In this document: in pieces, positions 27,754 to 35,810 of the stretch | Layout: each line of letters starts with the position of its first letter | Numbering within the stretch: the stretch's first letter is position 1 | NCBI GenBank assembly: GCA_020344755.1 | Contig: CP070829.1 | Span: 671,217 to 733,124 of the forward strand | DNA length: 61,908 nucleotides | From: Gemmatimonadales bacterium | Lineage (GTDB): Bacteria; Gemmatimonadota; Gemmatimonadetes; Longimicrobiales; Gaopeijiaceae | Direction: 5' to 3' | Notes under the pieces: model-generated | Told to the model about the DNA's origin: nothing | The model's database searches: none | Seen by the model: the letters and a program-made list of their open reading frames with translations, nothing else | Position numbers and translations under genes: made by a program

Positions 27754-28587
27754 TCAGGCGCCAGGGATGGTCAGGCGCACGCGGGCCCCACCTTCCGGTC
27801 GATTCGACAGCTCCAGATTCCCCCCGAAGCCCTCGATGATCTTCCGGGCGAAGGGGATCCCGAGTCCGAGGCTCGCGGGCTTCGTCGTGTAGAACAGGTC
27901 CCGACCCCGCTCCAGGGCCTCCGGTGTGAAGCCCGGCCCCTGGTCGTCGATCACGACCACCGCGTTTCCGTCTTCGGTCTGCACCCGGACATCCACCCGC
28001 TTGCCGTCCCCGAAGTGCCCCGCGTTGTGGAGAAGCAGGTACAGGGCATCCATGAAGGTGGGGCGGTGGATATGCGCCCGGACCGGAAACGCCGGAGCCT
28101 GCAGGCGCACGGCGATCTCCCAGTCGGCGATGAACTCACGGGTCACCTGCTGAAGAAGCGGAACGAGGTTGTGGGTTTCGTCCGGAGTGATCGGCTCTCG
28201 AAGGAAGAAGTCCAGGTCCTTCAGGCCACCCAGGGCCCGGTCCACACCCTCTCGCAGGAGGTCACGGTCTCCGTCGCGGACCTTCCGCAGCGGCCCCCCC
28301 ACCGATTCCTCCAGGAAGGCCGCGATGCGACCCAGCGCCTGCCTGAGAGCCTCCTCGCTCTCCTCGTTCCGAGGGCGCCATGCGGACTGCACGGCAGCCC
28401 GGACCGCTGAGAGACCCTGGGGCTCGTCCACCCCGGGCTGGCCGGCGCGGCCATCCCGCAATTGGTCTGCGAGGTGTCGGAGTGGCACGTCGTAGACGTC
28501 CACCTCCTCCTTCCGGCGGCTTCCCAGGAACCACCCGACGGCAAGAGCCACGACACCGACGAGGATCGACACGAATAAGGGGGACAT
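27754..28587 (-). CDS. Histidine-kinase-like ATPase lacking the phospho-acceptor His
   Basis: 277 residues. One N-terminal transmembrane helix (about 4-22) is followed by a helical region and a C-terminal HATPase_c domain with N-box DALYLLLHNAG, G1 DDQGPGF and G2 GLGIPFARKII. In the helix where kinases have H-E-x-x-x-P-L, this protein reads EESVGGPL (93-100), so the expected phospho-acceptor His is Glu94. No response-regulator gene is adjacent. It may phosphorylate another site or another protein, or act as an ATP-binding scaffold. It converges on the DUF420 gene; a small 6-bp hairpin (27734-27751) lies between them without a T-run. Confidence 0.78.
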   Translation of the reverse strand: MSPLFVSILVGVVALAVGWFLGSRRKEEVDVYDVPLRHLADQLRDGRAGQPGVDEPQGLSAVRAAVQSAWRPRNEESEEALRQALGRIAAFLEESVGGPLRKVRDGDRDLLREGVDRALGGLKDLDFFLREPITPDETHNLVPLLQQVTREFIADWEIAVRLQAPAFPVRAHIHRPTFMDALYLLLHNAGHFGDGKRVDVRVQTEDGNAVVVIDDQGPGFTPEALERGRDLFYTTKPASLGLGIPFARKIIEGFGGNLELSNRPEGGARVRLTIPGA

Positions 28588-28714
28588 GCGTCAGGCGCTC
28601 GGAATTCAAAGGACGACGAGGGCGGTAGTCCGCAGGAGGTGATCTTGCCCAAACGGCGCTCGGGTGGCAATACGTTCCCCCCGCCCCACACTTGGTTCTT
28701 GCAGGTGGACGTGA

Positions 28715-29233
28715 ATGCAGACGGAGCGTGAATTCGACCGATCCGCCCTGGAGGCAGTGCTGGGGGAGAGTTCGGACCCCGACAATCCGGGACCGGACGA
28801 GATCCACGATCTGGTCCGCCGAACCATCTCCATTGCCGTGGTCGGGATGTCCCGGGACCTGGCGAAGGCGGCTCGCCGCGTCCCATCCTATCTGGCGGCC
28901 AAGGGCGCCGACGTCATCCCCGTGAACCCCAACGCGACCCGGATCCTCGGGAAGCCCGCCCGCCACTCCCTCCAGGAGGTAGAGGAGGCTGTGGACATGG
29001 TCCTCGTCTTCCGGCCGCCCGCTGAAGCGGGGGCGGTGGTGGACACGGCGGCGGCTCGGCCCGACCGCCCGATCATATGGCTCCAGGAGGGGATCCGCGC
29101 CGACGAGGCAGTTACGCGGGCGCGTGCGGAAGGGCTATCCGTGGTACAGGACCTCTGCCTCTACAAGGTTCACCGCGCTCTGGGGGACACCCTCCGCCGA
29201 GCCATCGGCCGCTGGCAGGATCGAACCTTTTGA
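28715..29233 (+). CDS. CoA-binding domain protein (YccU type)
   Basis: 172 residues with a Rossmann-like CoA-binding fold: ISIAVVGMSRDLAKAARRVP, VIPVNPNATRILGKPA, VDMVLVFRPP and IIWLQEGI are the four strand blocks, ending with the family's VVQDLCLYKVHR. The usual C-terminal motif C-x-x-x-E/H is present as DLCLYKVH. The N-terminal 35 residues are an acidic extension not typical of the core. These proteins bind CoA, but their reaction is unknown. ATG 28715 is used. It converges on bcp; a 6-bp hairpin with a 5-nt loop (29241-29257) lies between. Confidence 0.85.
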   Translation: MQTEREFDRSALEAVLGESSDPDNPGPDEIHDLVRRTISIAVVGMSRDLAKAARRVPSYLAAKGADVIPVNPNATRILGKPARHSLQEVEEAVDMVLVFRPPAEAGAVVDTAAARPDRPIIWLQEGIRADEAVTRARAEGLSVVQDLCLYKVHRALGDTLRRAIGRWQDRTF

Positions 29234-29287
29234 CCCGTGGGCGCCCTTACTGGGCGTGCCCCCGGGGCCGGCAACACGACAAGCCCG

Positions 29288-29746
29288 TCAGGTCTCGAGA
29301 TACTCTTTCAACCTCTGCGCGTGCTCCTTGGCTTTCACCTTCCGCCACACCGCCTCGAGGTTGCCATCCTCGTCGATGATGAAGGTCGAGCGCTCGATGC
29401 CCATGTATTTCTTTCCATACATGGACTTCTCCACCCACGTTCCGTAGGCCTCGGCCACCGAGTGATCCTCGTCGACCAGGAGCGGGAAGTTCAAGTCGTA
29501 CTTCGACTTGAATCTCTCATGTGAACGCTGGGAGTCGGGGGACACTCCAAGGACCACGGCTCCCAGGGCCGTGACGTCCTCCATGGCGTCCCTCAGGTCG
29601 CACGCCTGCGTCGTGCAGCCCGAGGTGTTGTCCTTGGGGTAGAAGTACAGCACCACCTTCTTGCCCCTGAAGTCGCCAAGGGAAACCTCACTGCCGTCGT
29701 CGGCCAGCAAGGTGAAGTCGGGGGCCTGGTGACCGGCCTCGAGCAT
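29288..29746 (-). CDS. bcp: Thioredoxin-dependent thiol peroxidase (peroxiredoxin Q/Bcp)
   Basis: 152-residue cytoplasmic peroxiredoxin that reduces H2O2 and organic hydroperoxides using thioredoxin. The peroxidatic Cys and the nearby resolving Cys are both present in NTSGCTTQACDLRD, the atypical two-Cys arrangement of Bcp. The protein also has YFYPKD and the C-terminal family blocks GIERSTFIIDEDG. Unlike the OsmC-family gene at 8799, the Cys codons here are ordinary. It lies on the minus strand, downstream of the V4R-like gene with a ~70 bp gap. Confidence 0.94.
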   Translation of the reverse strand: MLEAGHQAPDFTLLADDGSEVSLGDFRGKKVVLYFYPKDNTSGCTTQACDLRDAMEDVTALGAVVLGVSPDSQRSHERFKSKYDLNFPLLVDEDHSVAEAYGTWVEKSMYGKKYMGIERSTFIIDEDGNLEAVWRKVKAKEHAQRLKEYLET

Positions 29747-29817
29747 GGGGGTCCGCCTGGGTTCAGGATCCTTGGATTCGATTCACGCGCCCGGCTACCC
29801 CTGCCTCCGGGGTAGGT

Positions 29818-30501
29818 TCAGCCCGTCTCCATCTCCGGGCGAAGGAGCATTTCCCGGACCCCGTCCCGCTCCCGCTGGCGGGCTTCCCCGGTGACGGTCC
29901 AGCGGCACTGTGGGTTCCCCAGCGCCTGACACTGGGTGTGGGCAACCTGGTACTCGGATCCGAGCCGCTCGGAAATGACCGTCTGGCAGAAGCCCGATAC
30001 GAAGTGGCACGCCTGTCCGGTGGAGTCCCCCTCGACGAACAGCAGACCCCGACCCTCCAGCGCGAAGGGTCCCTGCGCGAATCCACCCACACGGCGCCCA
30101 AAAAGCCGGTTGAGACCTCGGGCGGCGGCACGGCGAGCCAACCGGAATGCCAGTCCGCGGGGAAGGGCCTGGGCCAGCCAGGGCACGGTTCCGCGCGCTG
30201 CCTGGGTCGCCAGCCGACCCCCGGCCTTGTGGAAGATCTCGGCGGCATCCGAGCGGCGTACCACGAGGCGAATCAGGTCACGCACCTCGTCGTCGGACAT
30301 GCGCCTCCGCTGCTTCACCGCCCGGCGATACGCGTAGATCTGCCGGAGCACGACGTCGGACAGGCCCAGGCGTCGGGGCATGGTCACCGAAGGGACCTCG
30401 TCCTCGAGGAACTCGGCGGGTCGATCCTGGTCTCGTAGCGACTCCAGGAGGGTGAGTCCGAAGACGGGCAGGACTCTCGGACGCGGAGGGGTATCAGGCA
30501 C
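29818..30501 (-). CDS. V4R-like domain protein
   Basis: 227 residues, no signal peptide. The C-terminal part (about 150-205) ends in the pattern H-x-x-C-x-A-x-G-x-x-x-C-x-x-x-V (HTQCQALGNPQCRWTV), which is characteristic of V4R (4-vinyl reductase) small-molecule-binding domains. FVEGDSTGQACHFVSGFCQT just before fits the same fold. The N-terminal ~110 residues are helical and Arg-rich. V4R proteins bind hydrocarbons or tetrapyrroles, often as regulators; the ligand here is unknown. Assignment rests on motif memory only. It diverges from the E1-alpha gene. Confidence 0.6.
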   Translation of the reverse strand: MPDTPPRPRVLPVFGLTLLESLRDQDRPAEFLEDEVPSVTMPRRLGLSDVVLRQIYAYRRAVKQRRRMSDDEVRDLIRLVVRRSDAAEIFHKAGGRLATQAARGTVPWLAQALPRGLAFRLARRAAARGLNRLFGRRVGGFAQGPFALEGRGLLFVEGDSTGQACHFVSGFCQTVISERLGSEYQVAHTQCQALGNPQCRWTVTGEARQRERDGVREMLLRPEMETG

Positions 30502-30569
30502 GTGTAGGGGCTGGGTTGGTGTCAGAGTGGAATGTGGTGGGCTTCAGGGTGCCCCGCTACCTTCACTCG

Positions 30570-31694
30570 ATGAAGCGCTATCCTGCGTACGACCCTCCGG
30601 AGTACCTGGACTGGGATCCGGACCCCATTGAGATGCGGCGGTTCCGGGCCCCTCTCCAGATCGAAGAGAGGGCTGCCCGGATCGCCCAACTGGACCCCGA
30701 CGGGCTCCTGGAGATCTACCACCATCTCCTCCGCACGCGACTCCATGACATCGCCCTGAAGCGGTGGGTGCGGACCGGGGTCATCTCCAAGGCCTGGCTC
30801 GGGACGGGAGAAGAAGCGGTCACGGTGGGCGCCGTGGCGGCGCTGGCACCCGAGCGGGACGTGGTGTGCCCCATGATCCGCAACGCCGGGGCACTCCCCA
30901 TGATGGGAATGCCGCTGTCGGACTGTTTCCGTGGATATCTCGCTTCGGTGGACTCGCCCTCCGGGGGACGTGATCTGCACATCGGGGACATGGAGCGAAA
31001 TGTCCTCCAGCCCATCTCCCACATGGGCACCAATGTGGCGGTCATGGCCGGAGTCGCGCTGGCCTTCCGGAATCGCCGGCAAGACGCCGTCGCCCTGACC
31101 TGGATCGGGGATGGCGCCACCAAGACGGCGGCCTGTCACGAAGGCCTGACCTTCGCGGCACTCTTGCGGCTCCCGGTCGTCTACGTCATCCAGAACAATC
31201 AGGTGGCCCTCGGCACCCGCCTCGCCGCCCACGGGCGCGGATCACTCACCGACTGGGCGGCGGCGTACGGGATCCGAAGCTGGCAGTGTGACGGGAACAA
31301 CGTCCTCGACGTCCTCGCCACCACAGCTCTGGCGGTCGCCACCTGCCGGGCGGGCGAGGGACCTGCCGTGGTCCTGGCCGAGACCTTTCGCATGGGGGGC
31401 CACGCGACCCACGACGAGAGGGAGGCCCGGGCCACCTTCCCTCCCGAACTCTTCCGGGAGTGGGGACAGCGGGACCCCGTGGGCCTCTTCGAAGCCTACC
31501 TCATGGAAGAGGGCGTCTCGCAGGACGCACTCGCGGCGGTGGAGGTGGATGTGACCTCTGAAGTGGACAGGGCCGCGGACGAGGCCAAGAGGAGCCGAGA
31601 CGCCTCTCCACCGCCTGATGCAGCGTTTTATGACGGTTTTTCTGAGGGTTACCCCTTGGTCGGGATCCAAAAACGACCTATGCGCAGAGAATAG
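30570..31694 (+). CDS. Thiamine-diphosphate dehydrogenase E1 alpha subunit (pyruvate / branched-chain 2-oxoacid type)
   Basis: 374 residues. The TPP/Mg motif is GDGATKTA at 180-187, followed by HEGLTFAALLRLPVVYVIQN (190-209), and the phosphorylation-loop region FRMGGHATHDE is visible. This is the alpha half of a heterotetrameric E1 that decarboxylates a 2-oxoacid. The beta subunit, E2 and E3 are not next to it, which is unusual because alpha and beta are normally adjacent; the beta chain must be elsewhere. ATG 30570 (MKRYPAYDPPEY) is chosen; an upstream start at 30516 would add 18 atypical residues. The last 25 codons are more AT-rich than the rest. Confidence 0.88.
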   Translation: MKRYPAYDPPEYLDWDPDPIEMRRFRAPLQIEERAARIAQLDPDGLLEIYHHLLRTRLHDIALKRWVRTGVISKAWLGTGEEAVTVGAVAALAPERDVVCPMIRNAGALPMMGMPLSDCFRGYLASVDSPSGGRDLHIGDMERNVLQPISHMGTNVAVMAGVALAFRNRRQDAVALTWIGDGATKTAACHEGLTFAALLRLPVVYVIQNNQVALGTRLAAHGRGSLTDWAAAYGIRSWQCDGNNVLDVLATTALAVATCRAGEGPAVVLAETFRMGGHATHDEREARATFPPELFREWGQRDPVGLFEAYLMEEGVSQDALAAVEVDVTSEVDRAADEAKRSRDASPPPDAAFYDGFSEGYPLVGIQKRPMRRE

Positions 31695-31785
31695 CCGATT
31701 TGAGTGAGCTTGCGTTTTGTTCGACGGGGTGCCATGTTCCGGTCCCCAATCGAGAATTGTTCTCCAAAAGGCGCCGGAGTCAGGA

Positions 31786-32382
31786 ATGAGCGACGCACTG
31801 CCCCTCGACCTTCTTTCCGACGAAGAGCTCGTCACGGCCCACCTGGATGGGCGCCATGGTGCCTTCCAATTGCTCTTCTGGAGGTACCGGGACCGACTCG
31901 TGCACTTCATCACGCGGAAGACGGGGGACTCCGACCGGGCCCAGGATCTGGTCCAGGAAGCGTTCATCCGCGTAACCCGGCATCTCCACCGGTTCGACAC
32001 CTCCAAGAAGTTCTCCACCTGGGTGTACACCATCGCCGGCAACCTGGCGAAGAACGAGCTGAGGAATCGGTCCCGAAGCCCCCTGGTTCTGTTCCAGAAG
32101 CTCACCAACAATTGGGACGACGACCATCGGCCTCTCCAGTTCGAGGATTCGTCCATGAAGCCCGATGACCTCTTCCGGAAGCGTCACCTCCAGAAGCTCG
32201 TGGAGGAGACTGTTTCGGAGCTACCGGAGCACCACCAGCTGGTCTTCCGGCTTCGGGAACTGGAGGGCAAGAGCTACGAGGAGATCGCGGAGCTCACCGG
32301 GGTCAATCTGGGTACGGTGAAGAGTCGCCTCCATCGGGCACGTCACTCCTTCGCTCAGCGAATCGAGCCGCACCTGAATTAG
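31786..32382 (+). CDS. ECF-type RNA polymerase sigma factor
   Basis: 198 residues. Region 2 is seen as FWRYRDRLVHFITRKTGD and DLVQEAFIRVTRHLHRFD (core and -10 binding), with FSTWVYTIAGNLAKNELR. Region 4 is visible as LPEHHQLVFRLRELEGKSYEEIAELTGVNLGTVKSRLHRAR, read here as one helix-turn-helix (about 150-190). ATG 31786 fits the family length and has AGGA just upstream; an earlier start at 31717 is less likely. No anti-sigma factor gene is adjacent. A hairpin that may be a terminator follows at 32404. Confidence 0.9.
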   Translation: MSDALPLDLLSDEELVTAHLDGRHGAFQLLFWRYRDRLVHFITRKTGDSDRAQDLVQEAFIRVTRHLHRFDTSKKFSTWVYTIAGNLAKNELRNRSRSPLVLFQKLTNNWDDDHRPLQFEDSSMKPDDLFRKRHLQKLVEETVSELPEHHQLVFRLRELEGKSYEEIAELTGVNLGTVKSRLHRARHSFAQRIEPHLN

Positions 32383-32403
32383 GCCCTTTCGACGGTGTAC
32401 GAT

Positions 32404-32437
32404 CGCCCCCGGTCCTGCTCGGGTCGGGGGCGTTCTC
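32404..32437 (+). terminator. Possible intrinsic terminator after the ECF sigma gene
   Basis: CGCCCCCG (32404-32411) pairs perfectly with CGGGGGCG (32425-32432) around a 13-nt loop, followed by TTCTC. It lies 21 bp after the sigma factor stop. The T-tract is poor, so termination may be partial. Confidence 0.5.
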
Positions 32438-32512
32438 ATGTCGGGGACCTTTGGTGCCGGGACGAGGGTTGGATTATCATGTGCGAACGGTGGAACCGAA
32501 CCCCTCTCCCCC

Positions 32513-32953
32513 ATGAAGCACTCTTCACCCTCCTCCAGTCGTGTGGGCGGCGCGGTGCCGACCCCGATCCTGGTCCTCGGCGCGATCCTCCTGGTCGCGG
32601 TGGCGCTCCGGCTCGTCGCCTCGGCGCGAAGCGGGTCGGCCTCGCATCCTGAGCCGCGTCCAGCCGTGACCGCCGCTTCCCTACTTCCTTCCGTCCGGTA
32701 TGCGGCTCATCCACGGATATCCCAGACCTACGACCTGGCTCGCGAGATTCCCCAGGTGCTGGACGGACTCTACTGCTACTGCCACTGCAGCGAGCATTCG
32801 GGACATCGTTCCCTGCTGAGCTGCTTCGAGGCCGATCACGGAGCTGGCTGTGACATCTGTCTCCGCGAGGCCGAGCTGGCCCACCAGATGCACACGCGCG
32901 GTGAGTCCCTGGAGGCCATTCGCGCGGCCGTCGACGCCGCTTGGGGGGTTTAG
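32513..32953 (+). CDS. Membrane-anchored Cys-rich protein, PCYCGC-like
   Basis: 146 residues. One N-terminal transmembrane segment (about 17-37) is followed by an extracytoplasmic domain with cysteines at 88, 90, 92, 104, 113 and 116: LYCYCHC, SLLSCFEADHG and CDICLREA. The C-Y-C-x-C core followed by a Cys-rich HG region resembles the PCYCGC-motif proteins, presumed to bind metal. ATG 32513 is chosen; a start at 32438 would add 25 non-hydrophobic residues. It is followed by the coiled-coil gene after 6 bp. Confidence 0.7.
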   Translation: MKHSSPSSSRVGGAVPTPILVLGAILLVAVALRLVASARSGSASHPEPRPAVTAASLLPSVRYAAHPRISQTYDLAREIPQVLDGLYCYCHCSEHSGHRSLLSCFEADHGAGCDICLREAELAHQMHTRGESLEAIRAAVDAAWGV

Positions 32954-32959
32954 GGGCCC

Positions 32960-33619
32960 GTGTTCGAGGATCTTCGGCAGGCCTTCCGCGAGGCCCTGGA
33001 CAACTTCAAGGAGGAGTTGAATCGGGATGCCGTTCCCGGAACCGTGGATCGGCTCCTCCAGGGTATGGTCCGGGAAGTCACCGAAGCCCGGGCCCGGCTG
33101 AAGGCTACGGAGGACGATCTCACCAGGACCCGCCTCAACGTGAAGGCCGAGGAGGACCACGTGGCCACCATGTCGCGCCGGCGAGCCCTGGCGTCCGAGA
33201 TCGGTGACGAGGAGACCGCCCGTATCGCCGGCGAGTATCTGGAACGGCACACGAAGAGGCTCGAGGTCTTCCGGCAGAAGGAAGCTGCCTTGGAGCAGGA
33301 ATCGAAGCTCCTCGACGCCGAGGTGACGGAGATGATGGCAAAGGTGAAGGAGGCCCGAGCGCGGAGGGACTCCCTCGCCGCGGAGTCCGGTCGCACCTCG
33401 GCACGGGGCGCCATCGGGGAGTCGGACGATCTCTTCGACACCTTCAAGCGGATGGAAGCGAAGATCCAGGGGGACGAGTTCCGCGCGGAGGCGGCCGAGG
33501 AGGTGGGTCGGGAGACCTCAGACCTGCACATCGATCTCGACTCGCCTCCTGCGCGCGAAGAAATCGACTACGACGAGGTCCTGGCCGAGCTGAAGCGCCG
33601 CATGGGTCGCCAGGAGTAG
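32960..33619 (+). CDS. Coiled-coil protein, PspA/IM30-like
   Basis: 219 residues from GTG 32960, almost entirely charged helix. The segment around 35-130 (MVREVTEARARLKATEDDL, then ETARIAGEYLERHTKRLEVF) has the helix pattern and length of PspA/Vipp1 (ESCRT-III-like) membrane-stress proteins. The N-terminal amphipathic segment of true PspA is replaced by FEDLRQAFREALDNFKEEL. An acidic C-terminal tail follows. Function by family would be membrane maintenance, but the match is only by pattern. Confidence 0.6.
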   Translation: MFEDLRQAFREALDNFKEELNRDAVPGTVDRLLQGMVREVTEARARLKATEDDLTRTRLNVKAEEDHVATMSRRRALASEIGDEETARIAGEYLERHTKRLEVFRQKEAALEQESKLLDAEVTEMMAKVKEARARRDSLAAESGRTSARGAIGESDDLFDTFKRMEAKIQGDEFRAEAAEEVGRETSDLHIDLDSPPAREEIDYDEVLAELKRRMGRQE

Positions 33620-33731
33620 CACGGCCGACCCTTCGAGGGGGCAAATGCCGCCGCCACGGACGGGTTGTTCCCCCCCGCCGCCCTTGGGTAGATTTGCGCC
33701 TCGCCACATTTCCCCTGCCGGATCGCGCGCG

Positions 33732-34010
33732 ATGGAGAATTGGATCGGAGTCGGAATCTGGATCGTCATGGGAGCCGTCATCGGGCTCATCGTGAAGGTC
33801 CTGGTCAAGCGTCCAGAGGAGACTCCGGGTCACACACCCGTCCTCGCCGTCATCGGATCCTTCGGTGCCGTGGTGGGAGGGATGCTCGGCGTGGGGATCT
33901 TCCACTTCTTCGAGCCCACTGCGCTGAGCGTCGGTGGAATGGCCAGCGCCGCCATCTTCGCTGCCTTCATGGCGTGGGTCTACCGGTGGGGGATCCGCGG
34001 CCTGGTCTGA
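33732..34010 (+). CDS. Small three-helix membrane protein, GlsB/YeaQ/YmgE-like
   Basis: 92 residues with three hydrophobic segments (about 5-24, 39-60, 67-87). Glycine-rich GAVIGLIVKVLV and LAVIGSFGAVVGGMLGVGIF resemble the transglycosylase-associated (YeaQ/YmgE) stress membrane proteins, whose function is unknown. ATG 33732 starts right at the first helix. It is the last gene of the plus-strand run beginning with the ECF sigma gene. Confidence 0.65.
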   Translation: MENWIGVGIWIVMGAVIGLIVKVLVKRPEETPGHTPVLAVIGSFGAVVGGMLGVGIFHFFEPTALSVGGMASAAIFAAFMAWVYRWGIRGLV

Positions 34011-34415
34011 GGCCCACCGCCCCTCCCCTTCGGAGCTTCTCCGGCTCACACCGGGAGATCTCCTCGAGGCCCCGTTCCGGGACCTCCCAACGCGGTCGCA
34101 TTTCTCCCCCCGCGACCGGAGCCTTCGCGCCGCTGCGGCCCGAAATGAACTAGGCGCCGCCCGCCGAAGCCGGCGACGCCCCCTGTCCAACCCGGAAGAT
34201 CGAACCCCGGGTGCATGCTTCAGCGAAGGGCTGACCAGGCCACCCCATCCGGATCCAGCGCCGGATGTCGCGTTTGCGTGCGAGGCTTCCCATCCACCCG
34301 ACGTCCACCCCGCTGTACGTTACGACTCAAGGCGTCCCTGTAGGGTTGCCCGGCGGCACGGGCTGTGGTACGTCGCTATCATCCTCCCCTCACTCCCTCG
34401 AGATCCAAACCACCC
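34011..34415. other. 405-bp intergenic region without a recognised gene
   Basis: Between the small membrane protein and the M20 peptidase. Frames here are short and have no recognisable protein. It contains a perfect 7-bp inverted repeat CGGTCGC / GCGACCG (34093-34099 with 34112-34118, 12-nt loop) and a tRNA T-arm-like string on the minus strand near 34195-34210 that does not extend into a tRNA. I see no clear promoter or terminator. Confidence 0.6.
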
Positions 34416-35792
34416 ATGTCCGAGATTCAGACCTTTCTTGCAGCCCATCGGGATCGCTTCATGGGGGAGCTTTTCGAATTCCTCCGCATCCCATCCGTCT
34501 CTGCCCGATCGGAGCACGACAGCGACACCCGGAGGAGTGCCGAGTGGCTGGCCGACCGGCTCCGGGATGCCGGGCTCTCCGCCGAGATCATGGAGACCCC
34601 CAAGCACCCCGTGGTCCTGGGGGAGTGGAAGGAGGCCGGGCCGGATGCTCCAACGCTGTTGATCTACGGTCACTATGACGTCCAGCCGCCAGAGCCCCTG
34701 GAGGAGTGGACCTCCCCCCCCTTCGAGCCGGAGATCCGGGACGGACGCATCTACGCCCGCGGCTCTGCCGACGACAAGGGTCAGCTCTTCATGCACGTGA
34801 AGGCCCTCGAGGCGCACCTGAACATCCACGGCACCCTTCCCCTGAACGTGGTGGTGGTGGCGGAAGGAGAAGAGGAAATCGGGTCGCCGAATCTGGTACC
34901 CTTCGTGGAACAGTTCCGCGACCGCCTCGCCGCTGACGTGGTGGTGATCTCCGACTCCGGGATGTTCGACGAGGGGCTTCCGGCGCTGCTCTTCTCCCTC
35001 CGTGGACTCGCCTATTGCGAGATCCACGTGACCGCCGCGCGGAGCGACCTGCACTCGGGCGCATACGGAGGCGCGGTACCGAATCCCGGCATGGCGCTGG
35101 CCCGGATGCTGGCCACCCTTCACGACGCCCACGGTAGAATCGCCATCGACGGCTTCTACGACGATGTCTTGGCATGGGACGAGGAGACCCGGGAAGCCAT
35201 CCGCGATCTTCCCTTCGACGAGGAGAAGTTCCTGGCGGGTGTGGGAGCCCCGGCTCTCTCCGGTGAAGAGGGGTTCTCCACCCTCGAACGACTCTGGATT
35301 CGGCCGACCTGTGAAGTGAACGGCCTCCTGAGCGGTTATACCGGGGAGGGCGCCAAGACGGTGCTTCCGGCCCGCGCCATGGCGAAGGTGAGCTTCCGCC
35401 TCGTCCCGGATCAGAAGCCTGGCCGGGTCGCGGAACTCCTCCGGACCCACCTGGAGAAGGTGGCTCCGGAGGGTGTGCGGGTGCAGGTGGTGGAGCTCCA
35501 CGGTGGCGAGCCGTGGAGGGCCAACCCTTCGGGTCCCCTCTTCGAAGCGGCTTCCACCGCCCTCGAGGAGGCGTTCGGTACCAAGCCGGTGCTCATGGGG
35601 GAGGGCGGCTCCATTCCCATCGTCGGGGATTTCGAGAAGGTGCTCGGCGCTCCCGTGCTTCTTGTGGGATTCTCCCTTCCCGGGTGCAACATGCACGCCC
35701 CGGACGAGTGGCTCACCGTGGACAACTTCCAGACGGGGATCGCCTCCCTCACGCGCCTCTACGAGGAGCTCGCGGAGTCACTCTCCGGGTGA
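34416..35792 (+). CDS. M20-family dipeptidase/carboxypeptidase
   Basis: 458-residue zinc metallopeptidase of the dipeptidase/CNDP-like branch, cytoplasmic. Zinc-site motifs are GHYDVQ at 85-90 (His86), RGSADDKG around 116-122, EGEEEIGS at 150-157 (catalytic and ligand Glu), VISDSGMF and the late His in GCNMHAPDEW. The dimerisation lid lies in between, starting near HSGAYGGAVPNP. ATG 34416 gives MSEIQTFLAAHRD, the usual start. It converges on trpE across 18 bp. Confidence 0.93.
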   Translation: MSEIQTFLAAHRDRFMGELFEFLRIPSVSARSEHDSDTRRSAEWLADRLRDAGLSAEIMETPKHPVVLGEWKEAGPDAPTLLIYGHYDVQPPEPLEEWTSPPFEPEIRDGRIYARGSADDKGQLFMHVKALEAHLNIHGTLPLNVVVVAEGEEEIGSPNLVPFVEQFRDRLAADVVVISDSGMFDEGLPALLFSLRGLAYCEIHVTAARSDLHSGAYGGAVPNPGMALARMLATLHDAHGRIAIDGFYDDVLAWDEETREAIRDLPFDEEKFLAGVGAPALSGEEGFSTLERLWIRPTCEVNGLLSGYTGEGAKTVLPARAMAKVSFRLVPDQKPGRVAELLRTHLEKVAPEGVRVQVVELHGGEPWRANPSGPLFEAASTALEEAFGTKPVLMGEGGSIPIVGDFEKVLGAPVLLVGFSLPGCNMHAPDEWLTVDNFQTGIASLTRLYEELAESLSG

Positions 35793-35810
35793 GGTCCGGG
35801 GGGGCCGGGC

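Noticed and set aside
29288..29746. Selenocysteine in Bcp peroxiredoxin
   Set aside because: Both catalytic positions are ordinary Cys codons and the frame has no internal UGA.
34180..34260. tRNA-like signal on the minus strand (GGGGTTCGATC)
   Set aside because: Only a T-arm-like string is present; no matching acceptor stem, D-arm or anticodon arm was found, so it is not a tRNA and not selC.
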